Shown here piece after piece: positions 17,152 through 25,768 of a stretch of 39,126 nucleotides of DNA. Under the pieces are notes generated by a model. That model worked only from the letters and a program-made list of their open reading frames with translations. It was not told the origin of the DNA and ran no database searches. Source of the DNA: Pseudomonadota bacterium (GTDB lineage Bacteria; Myxococcota_A; UBA796; SXON01); assembly GCA_030684355.1 (NCBI GenBank), contig JAUXTN010000110.1, forward strand, positions 1 to 39,126, read 5' to 3'. Made by a program: the position numbers and the translations under genes. Every line of letters starts with the position of its first letter. The first letter of the stretch is position 1.

Positions 17152-18297
17152 ATGCACCGCGTCCGCGATCCGATCCACGGCTTCATCGACCTCTCGCCCG
17201 TAGAGGCCGCGCTGGTCGACACCCGCGCGGTCCAGCGGCTGCGCCGCGTCAAGCAGCTCGGGCTCACCCACCTCGTGTATCCGGGCGCCGAGCACAGCCG
17301 CTTCGTCCACTCCCTCGGCGCGTGCCACGTCGCGGGCCTCCTCGGCACCTCCCTCGCGCGCGCCGGGTGGACCGGGGACATCGCGCTGGTGCGGGTCTGC
17401 GCGCTGCTGCACGACCTCGGCCACCCGCCGTTCTCCCACGCCGGCGAGCGCGGCGTGCCGCACGAGACGATGACCGCCCGGCTGGTCGGCGGCGGCGAGA
17501 TCGCGGACGTGCTCCGCGCGTATGACGTCGACCCCGCCGCGGTCGTCGCGACGATCGAGGGCACCGGCGATCCCATCGCGAGCGCGCTGGTGTCCGGCCA
17601 GCTCGACGCCGACCGGATGGACTACCTGCTCCGCGACGCGCGGATGTGCGGTGTCCGCTACGGCGAGTACGACCTGCCGCGGCTCGTGGAGTCGGTCGTG
17701 CCCGCGCCGGACGGCGGCCTCGCGGTGCGCGGCGCCGGGCTCCACGCGGTCGAGGGCCTGCTCCTCGCGCGGTACTCGATGTTCCAGCAGGTCTACTTCC
17801 ACCGCACCCGGCGCGTGCTGGACCTCCTCCTCGAGGAGGTCCTGCCCGACTGGCCGACCGACCCCGAGGCCTTCCTCGACTGGGACGACGGCCGCGCGAT
17901 GGAGCTCCTCCGCACGGATCCTCGCCCCGCCGCGCGCGCGCTCTGGGAGCGCCGCATCCCCGCGTGCGTGGCCGAGCTGGAGGTGAGCGCCGATCCCGCC
18001 CAACGCGCCGAGGCCGACGCCATCGCGGCGCGTCTCGGCGAGGTGCTCGGGGCCCCTCCGCGCGTCGACAGCTCCGCGCGCATGGTCACGTTCCGCCCCA
18101 GCGGCGACATCCCCATCCTGGAGGTCGACGGCCGCGTGCGCAGCGTGTTCGCGACCTCTCCGGTGCTCCGGCGGATGGACCCCCACGTGGAGGTGCGCCG
18201 CATCTACGTCGAGCGCCCCCTCGCGGAGCGCGCGCGCGCCGAGGTCGCGGCGTTCCGCGGGCAGGCGGTGCAGCTTCGGCTCTTCACGGCGCGGTGA
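17152..18297 (+). CDS. HD-domain phosphohydrolase (SAMHD1/YwfO-type dNTPase family)
   Basis: 381 residues beginning with the family N-terminus MHRVRDPIHGFIDLSPVE. The HD metal site is visible: EHSRFVHSLG (first His), LLHDLGHPPFSHAGE (His-Asp pair), then DADRMDYLLRDARMCGVRYGEYD, the signature of dGTPase/SAMHD1-like dNTP triphosphohydrolases. Related bacterial proteins hydrolyse dNTPs or nucleotides in the cytoplasm and may be allosterically controlled by nucleotides; the exact substrate cannot be told. No good ribosome site is seen. A GCTAAT hexamer 10 bp before the ATG could allow a leaderless message, but no -35 partner is clear. Diverges from the caspase-like gene, 114 bp away. Confidence 0.9.
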   Translation: MHRVRDPIHGFIDLSPVEAALVDTRAVQRLRRVKQLGLTHLVYPGAEHSRFVHSLGACHVAGLLGTSLARAGWTGDIALVRVCALLHDLGHPPFSHAGERGVPHETMTARLVGGGEIADVLRAYDVDPAAVVATIEGTGDPIASALVSGQLDADRMDYLLRDARMCGVRYGEYDLPRLVESVVPAPDGGLAVRGAGLHAVEGLLLARYSMFQQVYFHRTRRVLDLLLEEVLPDWPTDPEAFLDWDDGRAMELLRTDPRPAARALWERRIPACVAELEVSADPAQRAEADAIAARLGEVLGAPPRVDSSARMVTFRPSGDIPILEVDGRVRSVFATSPVLRRMDPHVEVRRIYVERPLAERARAEVAAFRGQAVQLRLFTAR

Positions 18298-18300
18298 GCC

Positions 18301-18319
18301 CGGGCCCTCGCGGGGCCCG
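18301..18319. terminator. Terminator hairpin between converging genes
   Basis: CGGGCCC/GGGCCCG arms (7 bp) with a 5-nt loop fill most of the 30-bp gap between the HD gene and the oppositely oriented membrane-anchored gene; it probably serves both. Confidence 0.65.
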
Positions 18320-18327
18320 CGGCCCGG

Positions 18328-18966
18328 CTACTGACCCGCCGACGCCTTCTTCGCGCTCGGCTTCTGCACCAGGGTCGGATCCTTCCCGTCGAGCACCGCC
18401 TGGCTGGCCTCGGTGATGTAGTCCGCCACGCCGACGAGCTCCTCGTTGCCGTCCGCCGCGGCGCGCAGCTTCTCGGCGAGGGCCTGCTCCTTCGCGATGG
18501 TGCCGGCGATGTCGATGGCGTCATCGTTCAGGTTGCCCTGGTCACGCATGTAGCGGGACATGGCCGAGCACTCGCGCGCGAGATCCGGGTTGTCCTTGCC
18601 GGTGAGCTGCGCCGCGCGGCTCCAGAACGCGGAGACGTGCGCGAAGTGCTGGTTGAACGGGCGGGCCAGCCGGGCGGAGTGCTCGATCTCCGCCTTGTTC
18701 TGCGGCCGGAGCGTGCCGGGCGGTGGCGGAGGGTTGGCCTTGGCCTCCTCCACGATCTCGGCGGGCGTGCGCGTCTCGTCCGGGCTCCGGGCGATGGCGG
18801 TGCCGTCCTCCCCGAAGTTCACGGTCTGGACCTTCTTCTTGTCGCCCTTCGCCGCGACGGGGGGCTTCTCGGTCGAATCACCACCGCCCATCCCCGGCCC
18901 GAAGGCGAGGATGGCGACACCGAGGCCGAGCACGGCCGCGACCACGTACGGGAGCCACTTCTTCAT
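18328..18966 (-). CDS. Membrane-anchored protein of unknown function
   Basis: 212 residues; not recognised. An N-terminal MKKWLPYVVAAVLGLGVAIL segment is an uncleaved signal anchor. A charged, disordered stretch (about 30-90) with a Pro run (ANPPPPPGT) follows. The C-terminal ~120 residues are a mostly alpha-helical periplasmic domain (HSARLARPFNQHFAHVSAFWSRAAQL, then SAMSRYMRDQGNL). A single Cys is at about residue 136. An excellent GGAGG site 5 bp before the ATG supports the start. It lies 48 bp downstream of the thiolase gene on the same strand but is separated from it by a strong hairpin, so it is probably transcribed alone or by read-through. Confidence 0.75.
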   Translation of the reverse strand: MKKWLPYVVAAVLGLGVAILAFGPGMGGGDSTEKPPVAAKGDKKKVQTVNFGEDGTAIARSPDETRTPAEIVEEAKANPPPPPGTLRPQNKAEIEHSARLARPFNQHFAHVSAFWSRAAQLTGKDNPDLARECSAMSRYMRDQGNLNDDAIDIAGTIAKEQALAEKLRAAADGNEELVGVADYITEASQAVLDGKDPTLVQKPSAKKASAGQ

Positions 18967-18982
18967 CCAAACCTCCAGGAGA

Positions 18983-19007
18983 GGCGGCGCGGTTTGCGCG
19001 CGCCGCC
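18983..19007 (-). terminator. Terminator hairpin after the thiolase gene
   Basis: Perfect 9-bp stem GGCGGCGCG/CGCGCCGCC with a 7-nt loop begins 8 bp after the thiolase stop (19015) and ends 17 bp before the next start. It could also act as attenuation for the downstream gene. Confidence 0.65.
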
Positions 19008-19014
19008 AGCGAAC

Positions 19015-20271
19015 CTACTCGACGTTGCGGAGCACGGTCACGACCGCGGTGCGGTCGTCGCCGCCCATGTTCGCCGCCACCGCGACCCGCGGGGCGTTCG
19101 GCACCTGGTAGGCGCCGGCCTGGCCCTTGAGCTGACGGAAGAGCTCCACCACCTGCTTGACACCCGTCGCCCCGACCGGATGCCCGAAGCCGATGAGGCC
19201 GCCGCCGGTGTTGACGGGCACGCGGCCGTCGATGTTCGTGGAGCCGTCCCGCGCGAGGAGCGCGCCTTCGCCCGGCTTCGCGAAGCCGAGGGCCTCGTAC
19301 ATGAGGAGCTCGGTGACGGTGAAGCAGTCGTGGACCTCGGCCACGTTCACGTCGCCCGCGGTGATGCCGGAGGCGGCGTACGCCTTCTGCGCCGCGGCGG
19401 TCGTGGTGTGGAGCTGGGTGAGGTCCCCGTCCTCGTAGAGCGACGCGGTGGAGTGGCCGTACCCGAGGATCTCGACGGCGTCGGCGGGGGTCTTCCCCAT
19501 CGCGCGCAGGCCCTCTTCGCTCACGACGATGGCGGCGCTCGCGCCGTCGCTCACCTGGGAGCAGTCGGACATCTTGATGTACGGCGCGTACTCGGCGTTC
19601 GCGAGGAAGCAGGGGTTCTTCTCGCTCGACGCCGCCGCGGTGTCGAGGTCCATCTTCCGCGCCTTCATGTGGGCGAGCGGGTTCTTGTTCGCGTTGCCGT
19701 ACGCCTTCACCGCCACGCGCCCGATGTCCTCCTCGGAGACGCCGTAGCGCTCGCGGTAGACCTTCGTGCGGCGCCCGAACAGCGCGGGGAACGTGAAGTC
19801 GTCGATGGAGCGCTGGCGCTTGTAGTGCGCGGCGCGCGCGAGGTAGTCGGCGCCGGTGCGGGCGGACTCGTTGGACTGGATCTCGACGCCCGCCACGAGG
19901 ATCGTGTCGTAGCCGGCGCGCACGGCGTCGATCGCGCAGAGGAGCGCGAGCCCGCCGGAGGCGCAGGCGCCCTCGGTGCGGGTGAACGCCTTGCCGGCGA
20001 GCGCCGGGTGGCTGCCCGCGAGCGCGGCGCCGAGGTGCCCCTGCTTGGAGAACAGCTCGCCGACGAAGTTGCCGATGTACCCCTTGTCGATGCGCTCGGG
20101 ATCCACGCCGGTGACGGCGAAGGCCTGCTCGACGGCGCTCTGGAGGGTCTCCTCGAGGCCGGGGTTCTCGCGCTTGCCGAACTCGGGGTGGTTCTTCCAG
20201 ATGAAGTCGGGGTGGCCCTTGCCGAGGAAGGGGGTGTTGGCGCCACCGACGAGGAAGACACGACGAGACAT
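19015..20271 (-). CDS. Thiolase-family acyl-CoA C-acyltransferase (SCP2-type)
   Basis: 418 residues from the ATG at 20271, which has a GAGG site 6 bp ahead and the family N-terminus RRVFLVGGANTPF. The nucleophile Cys103 is in TEGACASGGLAL. His314 is in VHDCF and His364 in GFGHPVGATG. The second C-terminal Cys of classical degradative thiolases is absent (ANMGGDDRTAV), which is the SCP2/SCP-x arrangement. It should condense or cleave 3-ketoacyl-CoA in the cytoplasm (beta-oxidation or acetoacetyl-CoA metabolism); substrate length cannot be told. No partner dehydrogenase or hydratase is adjacent; the crotonase-fold gene at 32136 is distant. Confidence 0.92.
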   Translation of the reverse strand: MSRRVFLVGGANTPFLGKGHPDFIWKNHPEFGKRENPGLEETLQSAVEQAFAVTGVDPERIDKGYIGNFVGELFSKQGHLGAALAGSHPALAGKAFTRTEGACASGGLALLCAIDAVRAGYDTILVAGVEIQSNESARTGADYLARAAHYKRQRSIDDFTFPALFGRRTKVYRERYGVSEEDIGRVAVKAYGNANKNPLAHMKARKMDLDTAAASSEKNPCFLANAEYAPYIKMSDCSQVSDGASAAIVVSEEGLRAMGKTPADAVEILGYGHSTASLYEDGDLTQLHTTTAAAQKAYAASGITAGDVNVAEVHDCFTVTELLMYEALGFAKPGEGALLARDGSTNIDGRVPVNTGGGLIGFGHPVGATGVKQVVELFRQLKGQAGAYQVPNAPRVAVAANMGGDDRTAVVTVLRNVE

Positions 20272-20342
20272 GGGAGACCTCGGGAAAGGGCGCCTGATAA
20301 CCCGCGCCGGCCTCCGCCGCCCAAGACCAGCCCGGGCCTGAC

Positions 20343-20606
20343 CTAGCCCGCGGCGACCGCGGCGGGACGGCGCTCGGCGAGGAGGCGCTCCACTTCGGGG
20401 TGCACCTGGTACATCGTGATCACCGTGCCGAACGTGTTCTTCCACTGGCGGACGCGCTCGCGGCTGACACCGAACTCGTCCGCGACGACCTGGCCGCTCT
20501 CGGCACGCGCGAGCGCCTCGAGCAGGCGACGGAAGCGAGCGCGCCCGTAGGTCTTGATGAAGTTGCGCGCGACCCGTTCGCGGCTCCTGGCGTTTGCGAT
20601 CGGCAT
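20343..20606 (-). CDS. Small helix-turn-helix DNA-binding protein
   Basis: 87 residues. The ATG at 20606 is chosen over an upstream in-frame codon because a near-perfect GGAGGAGAT ribosome site lies 4 bp ahead. The body is basic and helical: RERVARNFIKTYGRARFRRLLEALARAESGQVVADEFGVSRERVRQWKNTFG, where VADEFGVSRERVRQWKNTFG resembles the sigma region 4/phage repressor HTH. It probably binds DNA as a small regulator; targets are unknown. Upstream lie a strong consensus promoter and an imperfect dyad over the predicted transcription start, suggesting self-regulation (inference). Confidence 0.82.
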   Translation of the reverse strand: MPIANARSRERVARNFIKTYGRARFRRLLEALARAESGQVVADEFGVSRERVRQWKNTFGTVITMYQVHPEVERLLAERRPAAVAAG

Positions 20607-20640
20607 TGGGATCTCCTCCGTCCGGTGGTCCTGTTCCCGC

Positions 20641-20661
20641 GAAACGTTCAGGGAACGCTTC
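20641..20661 (-). promoter_or_regulatory. Candidate operator dyad of the HTH gene
   Basis: GAAACGTTC and GAACGCTTC arms (8 of 9 complementary) around a 3-bp centre lie just downstream of the predicted start of transcription, 35 bp before the ATG. The half-site size suits a dimeric HTH protein. Confidence 0.5.
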
Positions 20662-20669
20662 ACCCCACA

Positions 20670-20697
20670 AGCGTACCACCCCCCGTTGACGTGTCAA
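20670..20697 (-). promoter_or_regulatory. Sigma70-like promoter of the HTH gene
   Basis: Minus-strand TTGACA (20692-20697), 16-bp spacer, TACGCT (20670-20675). The -35 is perfect and lies inside a palindrome TTGAC-GT-GTCAA (20686-20697). Predicted start near 20663. Confidence 0.6.
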
Positions 20698-20754
20698 TCC
20701 CCCCTCCTCACGAAGAACCCGCCTTGAAGCTGGGTTTCATGCGGTTTAGAGGAT

Positions 20755-22410
20755 CTACCCCGCAACCTCCCATAACTCCACGACAATTCCCTCATGGAGC
20801 AGGCGGTCGTGCCAGACTCGCTGCTCGTCGCGCAGCGAGTCCCCCGGACCCTTGATCTCCACGAGCGCATCGCCCTGATCGAGCCTCGCGGGCACCGCGC
20901 CGGCCACGCGCACCTCGACCCCAGAAAAAACATAAAGGTCGGGGAGGCCGCGCGCGGCGCTCCAGCCCTCCCGGGCGAGCCGTCCGAGCACCGCGGCGGC
21001 GGTCTTGCCGGGGATCGCAGCGGACCATCCGCGGACGGTCTCCCCCGCGTAGAGGCCCGCGAGCCGCTCGCCGTCCCAGCTCGCGACGAAAGGGGCGGGC
21101 CCCTCGGTCGCGAGGGCGGCGAGACGCGCGTCGATCGCCTCCCGGCGGCGGGTGTAGAAGCCGGGGGTGCCCACGTCGAGCGGGCCGTCCCGACGCGCGG
21201 TCGGCAGCATGCCGGCCACCGGCAGGAAGTAGAGATCGCGGAAGACCAACGCGTAGAGCGAGGTCCAGAGCCAGTTTTCACCGTGCGAGGCCCGGCGGCC
21301 CGCGCCGGTGAGCACCCTTACGACCGCGGCCTCGACCGGGATCGCGGCCCCGTCGACGATCCAGGTGGGGCGCGCGCCACGGGGTCCCGGCGGCAAGCGA
21401 AGCCGGCGGGTGGGCGCGGGGCGGAGCGGGGCCAGGGGCGCCCACCCCTGTCGGAGGGCGCGCGCAAGCCGCTTTCCCGTGCGCTCCAGGGCGATGGCGG
21501 CGGCGCGGTCGACCTCGCCGAGCCCCGCGCGGCACACGTGGAGCGCCTCGGCGCGGCGGCCCTCCCGGTCGAGGCGCAGGGCCCACGCGCCGCGCACCGT
21601 GGCGCCCGCGGCGCAGAGGAGGCCGAGGACGTCGGCGGCGGGGTCGGTGGCGAGGACGGCCTCCAGGGCCCGGCGCCAGGGCGCCAGCGTCGCGGTCGGA
21701 CGCCCGGCGAGCACGATCCGGAGCGGCTCGTCGGCGTCGGTCCACGCGGCGGCCCGGGCGCGTTCGTAGGCACGGAGCGCCGCGCGGTCGCGGAACAGGC
21801 CCGGGCCGCCCGTCGGCACGTAGGTAGGCCACCGGAGCTGGCCGATACGCTCGACCACCATCGTGGCGCGGTCGACGTAGGGCGACTGGAAGTAGAGCAG
21901 CTCGGCGCGCCGGACCAACGCCAGGTGCGCGAGCATCACGACGGGCTCGTCCACCCAGCGCCGGCCGCGGAGCCGCTCGACGAGGATCGCGCGCGCCCCG
22001 CCCGTCGGGAGGCCGAGCCGCACGCACGCCGCGCGGAGGGCCGGGACGTCGAACGCGGGGGCGCAGCGGTCGTCGGGGATCGTGGTGTGGGCAAGCCCGG
22101 CGGCGGCCAGGGTGGCGACCGCGCCCGCGAGATCGAGATCGTAGCGCAGGCTCGCGACGCGGAACACCGGCGGGGTACGGTCGGGCTCGGGGGTCCCCTC
22201 CCCTTCCCCGGCGGGGCCGCCGTCGCCACTACCGGTACGCAGGGACAGCCGGGCCCAGAGCTCCCGCGCGCTCGCGTCGAGGCTCCGGAGCCGCTCCAGC
22301 ACGACCCGCTCGCCGGCCGCGAACAGGTGGCCCTCCTGGACGAGCGCCCCCTCGATCACTTCGAGGAGATCCAAGCCGGGATGCGGGGATGGAGCGATGG
22401 GCGTGCGCAC
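20755..22410 (-). CDS. FAN1-like nuclease with C-terminal VRR-NUC domain
   Basis: 551 residues from the GTG at 22410. An ATG at 22446 would add 12 residues but would overlap the divergent pyk start, so the GTG is preferred; the start is uncertain. The N-terminal segment (LDLLEVIEGALVQEGHLFAAGERVVLERLRSLDASARELWARLSLRTG) matches the bacterial FAN1/KIAA1018 N-terminus. The middle is helical TPR/SAP-like. The last 64 residues are a PD-(D/E)XK VRR-NUC domain with Asp491 (GLPD), Glu518 and Lys520 (EIKGPGD) and Gln530 (DEQRVW), so the catalytic set is complete. FAN1 is a structure-specific 5' flap nuclease that helps repair interstrand cross-links. It is divergent from pyk, with no other repair gene adjacent. 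Confidence 0.88.
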   Translation of the reverse strand: MRTPIAPSPHPGLDLLEVIEGALVQEGHLFAAGERVVLERLRSLDASARELWARLSLRTGSGDGGPAGEGEGTPEPDRTPPVFRVASLRYDLDLAGAVATLAAAGLAHTTIPDDRCAPAFDVPALRAACVRLGLPTGGARAILVERLRGRRWVDEPVVMLAHLALVRRAELLYFQSPYVDRATMVVERIGQLRWPTYVPTGGPGLFRDRAALRAYERARAAAWTDADEPLRIVLAGRPTATLAPWRRALEAVLATDPAADVLGLLCAAGATVRGAWALRLDREGRRAEALHVCRAGLGEVDRAAAIALERTGKRLARALRQGWAPLAPLRPAPTRRLRLPPGPRGARPTWIVDGAAIPVEAAVVRVLTGAGRRASHGENWLWTSLYALVFRDLYFLPVAGMLPTARRDGPLDVGTPGFYTRRREAIDARLAALATEGPAPFVASWDGERLAGLYAGETVRGWSAAIPGKTAAAVLGRLAREGWSAARGLPDLYVFSGVEVRVAGAVPARLDQGDALVEIKGPGDSLRDEQRVWHDRLLHEGIVVELWEVAG

Positions 22411-22444
22411 GATCCGATAGATGCCCCGGAACCGTTGAGGACGC

Positions 22445-23875
22445 ATGCCCGTACGTCGTACCAAGATCGTCGCCACGCTCGGCCCCGCCTCCCGAGACCC
22501 GGACCAGATCTCCGCGCTCCTCCAGGCCGGCGTCGACGTCTTCCGCATCAACTGCTCGCACGCGAGCGCGGACGGCATCCGCGAGGGCGTGGCGCGCATC
22601 CGCCGGGCGGCGACGAAGCTCGACCGCGCCGCGGGCATCCTCCTCGACCTCCAGGGCCCCAAGATCCGCACGGGCGCGCTGCCGAAGCCGCTCCACCTCC
22701 ACAAGGGGGACGTGCTCACCGTCGTGATGGACGAGGACTTCGTCGCGGACGGGAACCGCATCGGCACGACCTACACGGGCATGGCGGGGGACGTGACGCT
22801 CGGCGACTACGTGCTCTTCGCGGACGGCGCGCTCTCCGGCCACGTCACCGGCCTCCGCCGCGAGCTGACCCCCGCGGAGGTCGACATCCGCATCGAGGAC
22901 GGCGGCGAGCTCGGCAGCCACAAGGGCATCAACCTCCCCGGCGTCTCGGTGAGCGCGCCCTGCCTCACCGAGAAGGACATCGAGGACCTCGAGACCGGCG
23001 TGCGCGCGGGCGTCGACTTCGTCGCGCTCTCGTTCGTGCGCGAAGCGACCGACGTGCTCATCCTGCGCGAGCACCTCCGCCGGCTCGAGGTCACCGACCT
23101 CCCGATCATCGCGAAGATCGAGAAGCCCCAGGCCGTGGCGAACATCCAGGAGATCCTCGGCGTGGTCGAGGGCATCATGGTCGCGCGCGGGGACCTCGGC
23201 GTCGAGGTGAGCTTCGAGCGCGTGCCGGTCATCCAGAAGGACCTCATCGCGGCGGCCAACAAGGCGGGCGTGCTCGTCATCACCGCCACCCAGATGCTCG
23301 ACTCGATGGAGCGCAACCCGCGCCCGACCCGCGCCGAGACGACCGACGTGGCGAACGCAATCATCGACGGCACCGACGCCATCATGCTCTCCGGCGAGAC
23401 CGCGTCCGGCCGCTTCCCCATGCGCGCCGTCGAGACGATGGACCGCATCGCCCGCGAGGTCGAGTCCAGCCGGTGGATGCGCCTGCCCATCGAGGAGGTC
23501 TCCGTGCTCGCCGGGCCCGCGCACACCGTCGTGCGGTCGGCCTGCTACGCGGTCCGCGAGATCTCGCGCGCCCTCGTGGTGTTCACCTGGTCTGGCGCCA
23601 CCGCGCTCTACGCGAGCAAGTCGCGCCCGCCCGCCCCCATCTTCGCGCTCACCCCGAACCAGACCACCTACGATCGCCTCGCGCTCGCCTGGGGCGTGAC
23701 CCCGGTGCGCTCGCCGACCGTCGAGTCGACCGACGAGCTCATCGCGCTCGGCGAGCAGACGCTCCTGGAGCGCGGGCTCATCACGCGCGGGCAGGAGATC
23801 GTCGCGTTGGCGGGGAACACGCCGATGCGGGGGGCCACCAATACCATGAAGATCTACACCGTCGGAAAGGCCTGA
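22445..23875 (+). CDS. pyk: Pyruvate kinase
   Basis: 476 residues, full length and typical. It converts phosphoenolpyruvate and ADP to pyruvate and ATP. Visible are the N-terminal RRTKIVATLGPASR, DLQGPKIRTG, the active-site strand IIAKIEKPQAVAN with the catalytic Lys, MVARGDLGVEV (metal Glu/Asp), TATQMLDSM and MLSGETASGRFPM (catalytic Thr/Ser region). A B domain lies between about 70 and 170, and the C-terminal domain ends PMRGATNTMKIYTVGKA. A GAGG site lies 4 bp before the ATG. Single gene; it converges with the glycosyltransferase gene with only 1 bp between their ends. Confidence 0.97.
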   Translation: MPVRRTKIVATLGPASRDPDQISALLQAGVDVFRINCSHASADGIREGVARIRRAATKLDRAAGILLDLQGPKIRTGALPKPLHLHKGDVLTVVMDEDFVADGNRIGTTYTGMAGDVTLGDYVLFADGALSGHVTGLRRELTPAEVDIRIEDGGELGSHKGINLPGVSVSAPCLTEKDIEDLETGVRAGVDFVALSFVREATDVLILREHLRRLEVTDLPIIAKIEKPQAVANIQEILGVVEGIMVARGDLGVEVSFERVPVIQKDLIAAANKAGVLVITATQMLDSMERNPRPTRAETTDVANAIIDGTDAIMLSGETASGRFPMRAVETMDRIAREVESSRWMRLPIEEVSVLAGPAHTVVRSACYAVREISRALVVFTWSGATALYASKSRPPAPIFALTPNQTTYDRLALAWGVTPVRSPTVESTDELIALGEQTLLERGLITRGQEIVALAGNTPMRGATNTMKIYTVGKA

Positions 23876-23876
23876 A

Positions 23877-25607
23877 TCACTCCGCGGCCTCCGCCGCTCG
23901 CTTCGCCGCCTCCGCGTCCCGCCGTCGCCGCCCCTTCAGCGGCGGCCCCACCTCGACCGGGGCCGCCTCCACCGCGCCGCGGGGGGCCTCCCCCCCCAGG
24001 CCCGGCGCGTAGATCGTCAGCTTCAACCGCGCGCGATGAAGGTCGAGCTCCTCCGGGACGAGCCCCGGCACCGTCGCGACGCGCTGCGCCACGTCGCGGG
24101 CCATCCGCACCGTCCCCTCGCGCCGCCCCCGCTGGGCCTTGCGCCCCGGCGGCCCCGCCTGCTCGACGGTCGCGAAGATCGTCCCCTCCGTCGTGAGCCA
24201 CCGGTCCACTTCAGTGGGCGTGCACACGACGTTCGGGGGCGGCGTCTCCGCGTCGCAGTCGGGCGGGTAGACCGACTGGAGGACGACCTCCGTGCCGGGG
24301 GCCTCGCCGCGCAGGGTGAGCGCGAACAGGTGCTCGTTCAGATCGCGGTGCGCGCCCGCGATGACGACGCGCTCGGCGGCCCGGGCGCGCGCGACGACGC
24401 GGTCCAGCGCCGCGCGGAGCTCGGGCTCCTCGGAGAAGGAGCGCTTGGCGTCCACCCTCGCGTCCGTGGCCCCGCGGAGGACGACGAACGCGGCCACGCT
24501 CGCGACGAGCGCCACCGTGCCCACGCCGACATGCCGCCGCGCCAACCGCACGACGGGGAGCGCCGCCACGAGGTAGAGCGCCGGCGCGACGACGTAGAGG
24601 TTGCGCTCGAGCTTGAAGGGGTGGACGAACAAGGCTGCCATCGCGACGAAGGCGAAGGCGTGGACCAGCAGCTCCCCCGCCGGCTCGCCCGCGCGGAGGC
24701 GGCGGAGCGCGGAGACGAGGCCCCCGACGGTCGCCACCGCGACGAGGCCCGCCAGCACCGCGACGCCCGCCACGTCGGTCGCGAACGCCTCGGGGAGCCA
24801 CCGCAGGTTCGCCGCGCTCCAGAGCGGCACGCCGGAGTCGTTGTTCGTGAAGAAGTACCGCACGTCCGCTTCGAGCCCGGGCTGCACCCACCCCCAGACG
24901 CCGAAGCCGACGACGGTGGGGACGATCCACGCGATCCAGCGCGTGTCGGTCCACGGGCGGCGCCGCAGCAGCACGCGGAGCGCGTGGTCGAGCAGGAGCG
25001 GCACGAGCAGCATGGGGACGAGGTTGTAGCGGACGAGCCCCGCCGCGAGCACCGCGACGCCGACGCCGACAGCCCGCCGCCGCGACGCCGGCCCGTCGGC
25101 CGGGAGCGCGAGCGCGAGGGTGCCCAGCACGGCGACGAGGGAGAGCGGCTCCGTCATCGGGGAGGTGGCGAGGCCGCGATGGAGCAGGCTCGCGCTCGTG
25201 AGCACGGCGGCGACCAGCCCCGCGGCCGCGCCCGCGCCCAGGTCCGCGCGGCGGCCGAGCACGACGAGCATCCCCATCGCCACCGCGAGCTCGATGAACG
25301 CGACCGTGCACGCCGCCGCCATCGTGGGCGCGCCGACCGCGAAGACGAGGCCGACGAGCGCGGGGTGGAGCGGAGGGTGGAGGTCGGGGGTGAGGAAGCG
25401 GCGGCCCCACGCGGCGAGGTCCCCGGCGCGCAGGGCGTCGGCGAGGTCGTGCGCGCGGAGCACGTAGTCGGCGACGTCGAAGGTGGGGATGCCGGTGGGC
25501 GACCACGTCGCGAGCCACGCCTGGCGGAGCGTGGCGACGAGCAGCAGGAGCCCGACGATCCAGGCGGCGAGGGCGAGCCAGCGCGGGGTCGGGGTCAACG
25601 TACCCAT
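23877..25607 (-). CDS. Multi-pass GT-C glycosyltransferase (PMT/GT39-like)
   Basis: 576 residues with about ten hydrophobic segments. After a first transmembrane helix comes a long extracytoplasmic loop containing IPTFDVADYVLRAHDLADAL and TPDLHPPLHPALVG. This matches the catalytic acidic motif and H-P-P-x-x-P loop of lipid-dependent GT-C transferases (PMT, ArnT, GT83). The C-terminal ~200 residues are soluble, with a basic Ala-rich tail. It probably transfers a sugar from a polyprenyl phosphate to an exported acceptor; donor and acceptor are unknown. No good ribosome site is visible before the ATG. It stands alone between two converging/diverging genes and has no genetic link to a polysaccharide cluster. 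Confidence 0.78.
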   Translation of the reverse strand: MGTLTPTPRWLALAAWIVGLLLLVATLRQAWLATWSPTGIPTFDVADYVLRAHDLADALRAGDLAAWGRRFLTPDLHPPLHPALVGLVFAVGAPTMAAACTVAFIELAVAMGMLVVLGRRADLGAGAAAGLVAAVLTSASLLHRGLATSPMTEPLSLVAVLGTLALALPADGPASRRRAVGVGVAVLAAGLVRYNLVPMLLVPLLLDHALRVLLRRRPWTDTRWIAWIVPTVVGFGVWGWVQPGLEADVRYFFTNNDSGVPLWSAANLRWLPEAFATDVAGVAVLAGLVAVATVGGLVSALRRLRAGEPAGELLVHAFAFVAMAALFVHPFKLERNLYVVAPALYLVAALPVVRLARRHVGVGTVALVASVAAFVVLRGATDARVDAKRSFSEEPELRAALDRVVARARAAERVVIAGAHRDLNEHLFALTLRGEAPGTEVVLQSVYPPDCDAETPPPNVVCTPTEVDRWLTTEGTIFATVEQAGPPGRKAQRGRREGTVRMARDVAQRVATVPGLVPEELDLHRARLKLTIYAPGLGGEAPRGAVEAAPVEVGPPLKGRRRRDAEAAKRAAEAAE

Positions 25608-25768
25608 CCGGAGGAGGGGCGGAGTCTACGCGAAGACGCCGGCCTCCCCGACCCGGATCGCCGACCGCGGGCGCCTCCGTCCCCGCCCCAGGGGCGACCG
25701 CGCCGTCGCGAAGCGATAGACGGCGCCTCGGCGGACCGTTCGCCGCTGCCCGCCCGGAGCCTGCCCCG

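Noticed and set aside
20794..24012. 1072-codon open frame opposite FAN1-like gene and across pyk
   Set aside because: The sequence is low-complexity Arg/Gly/Pro/Ala, with no motif; two well-supported genes occupy the same bases in other frames.
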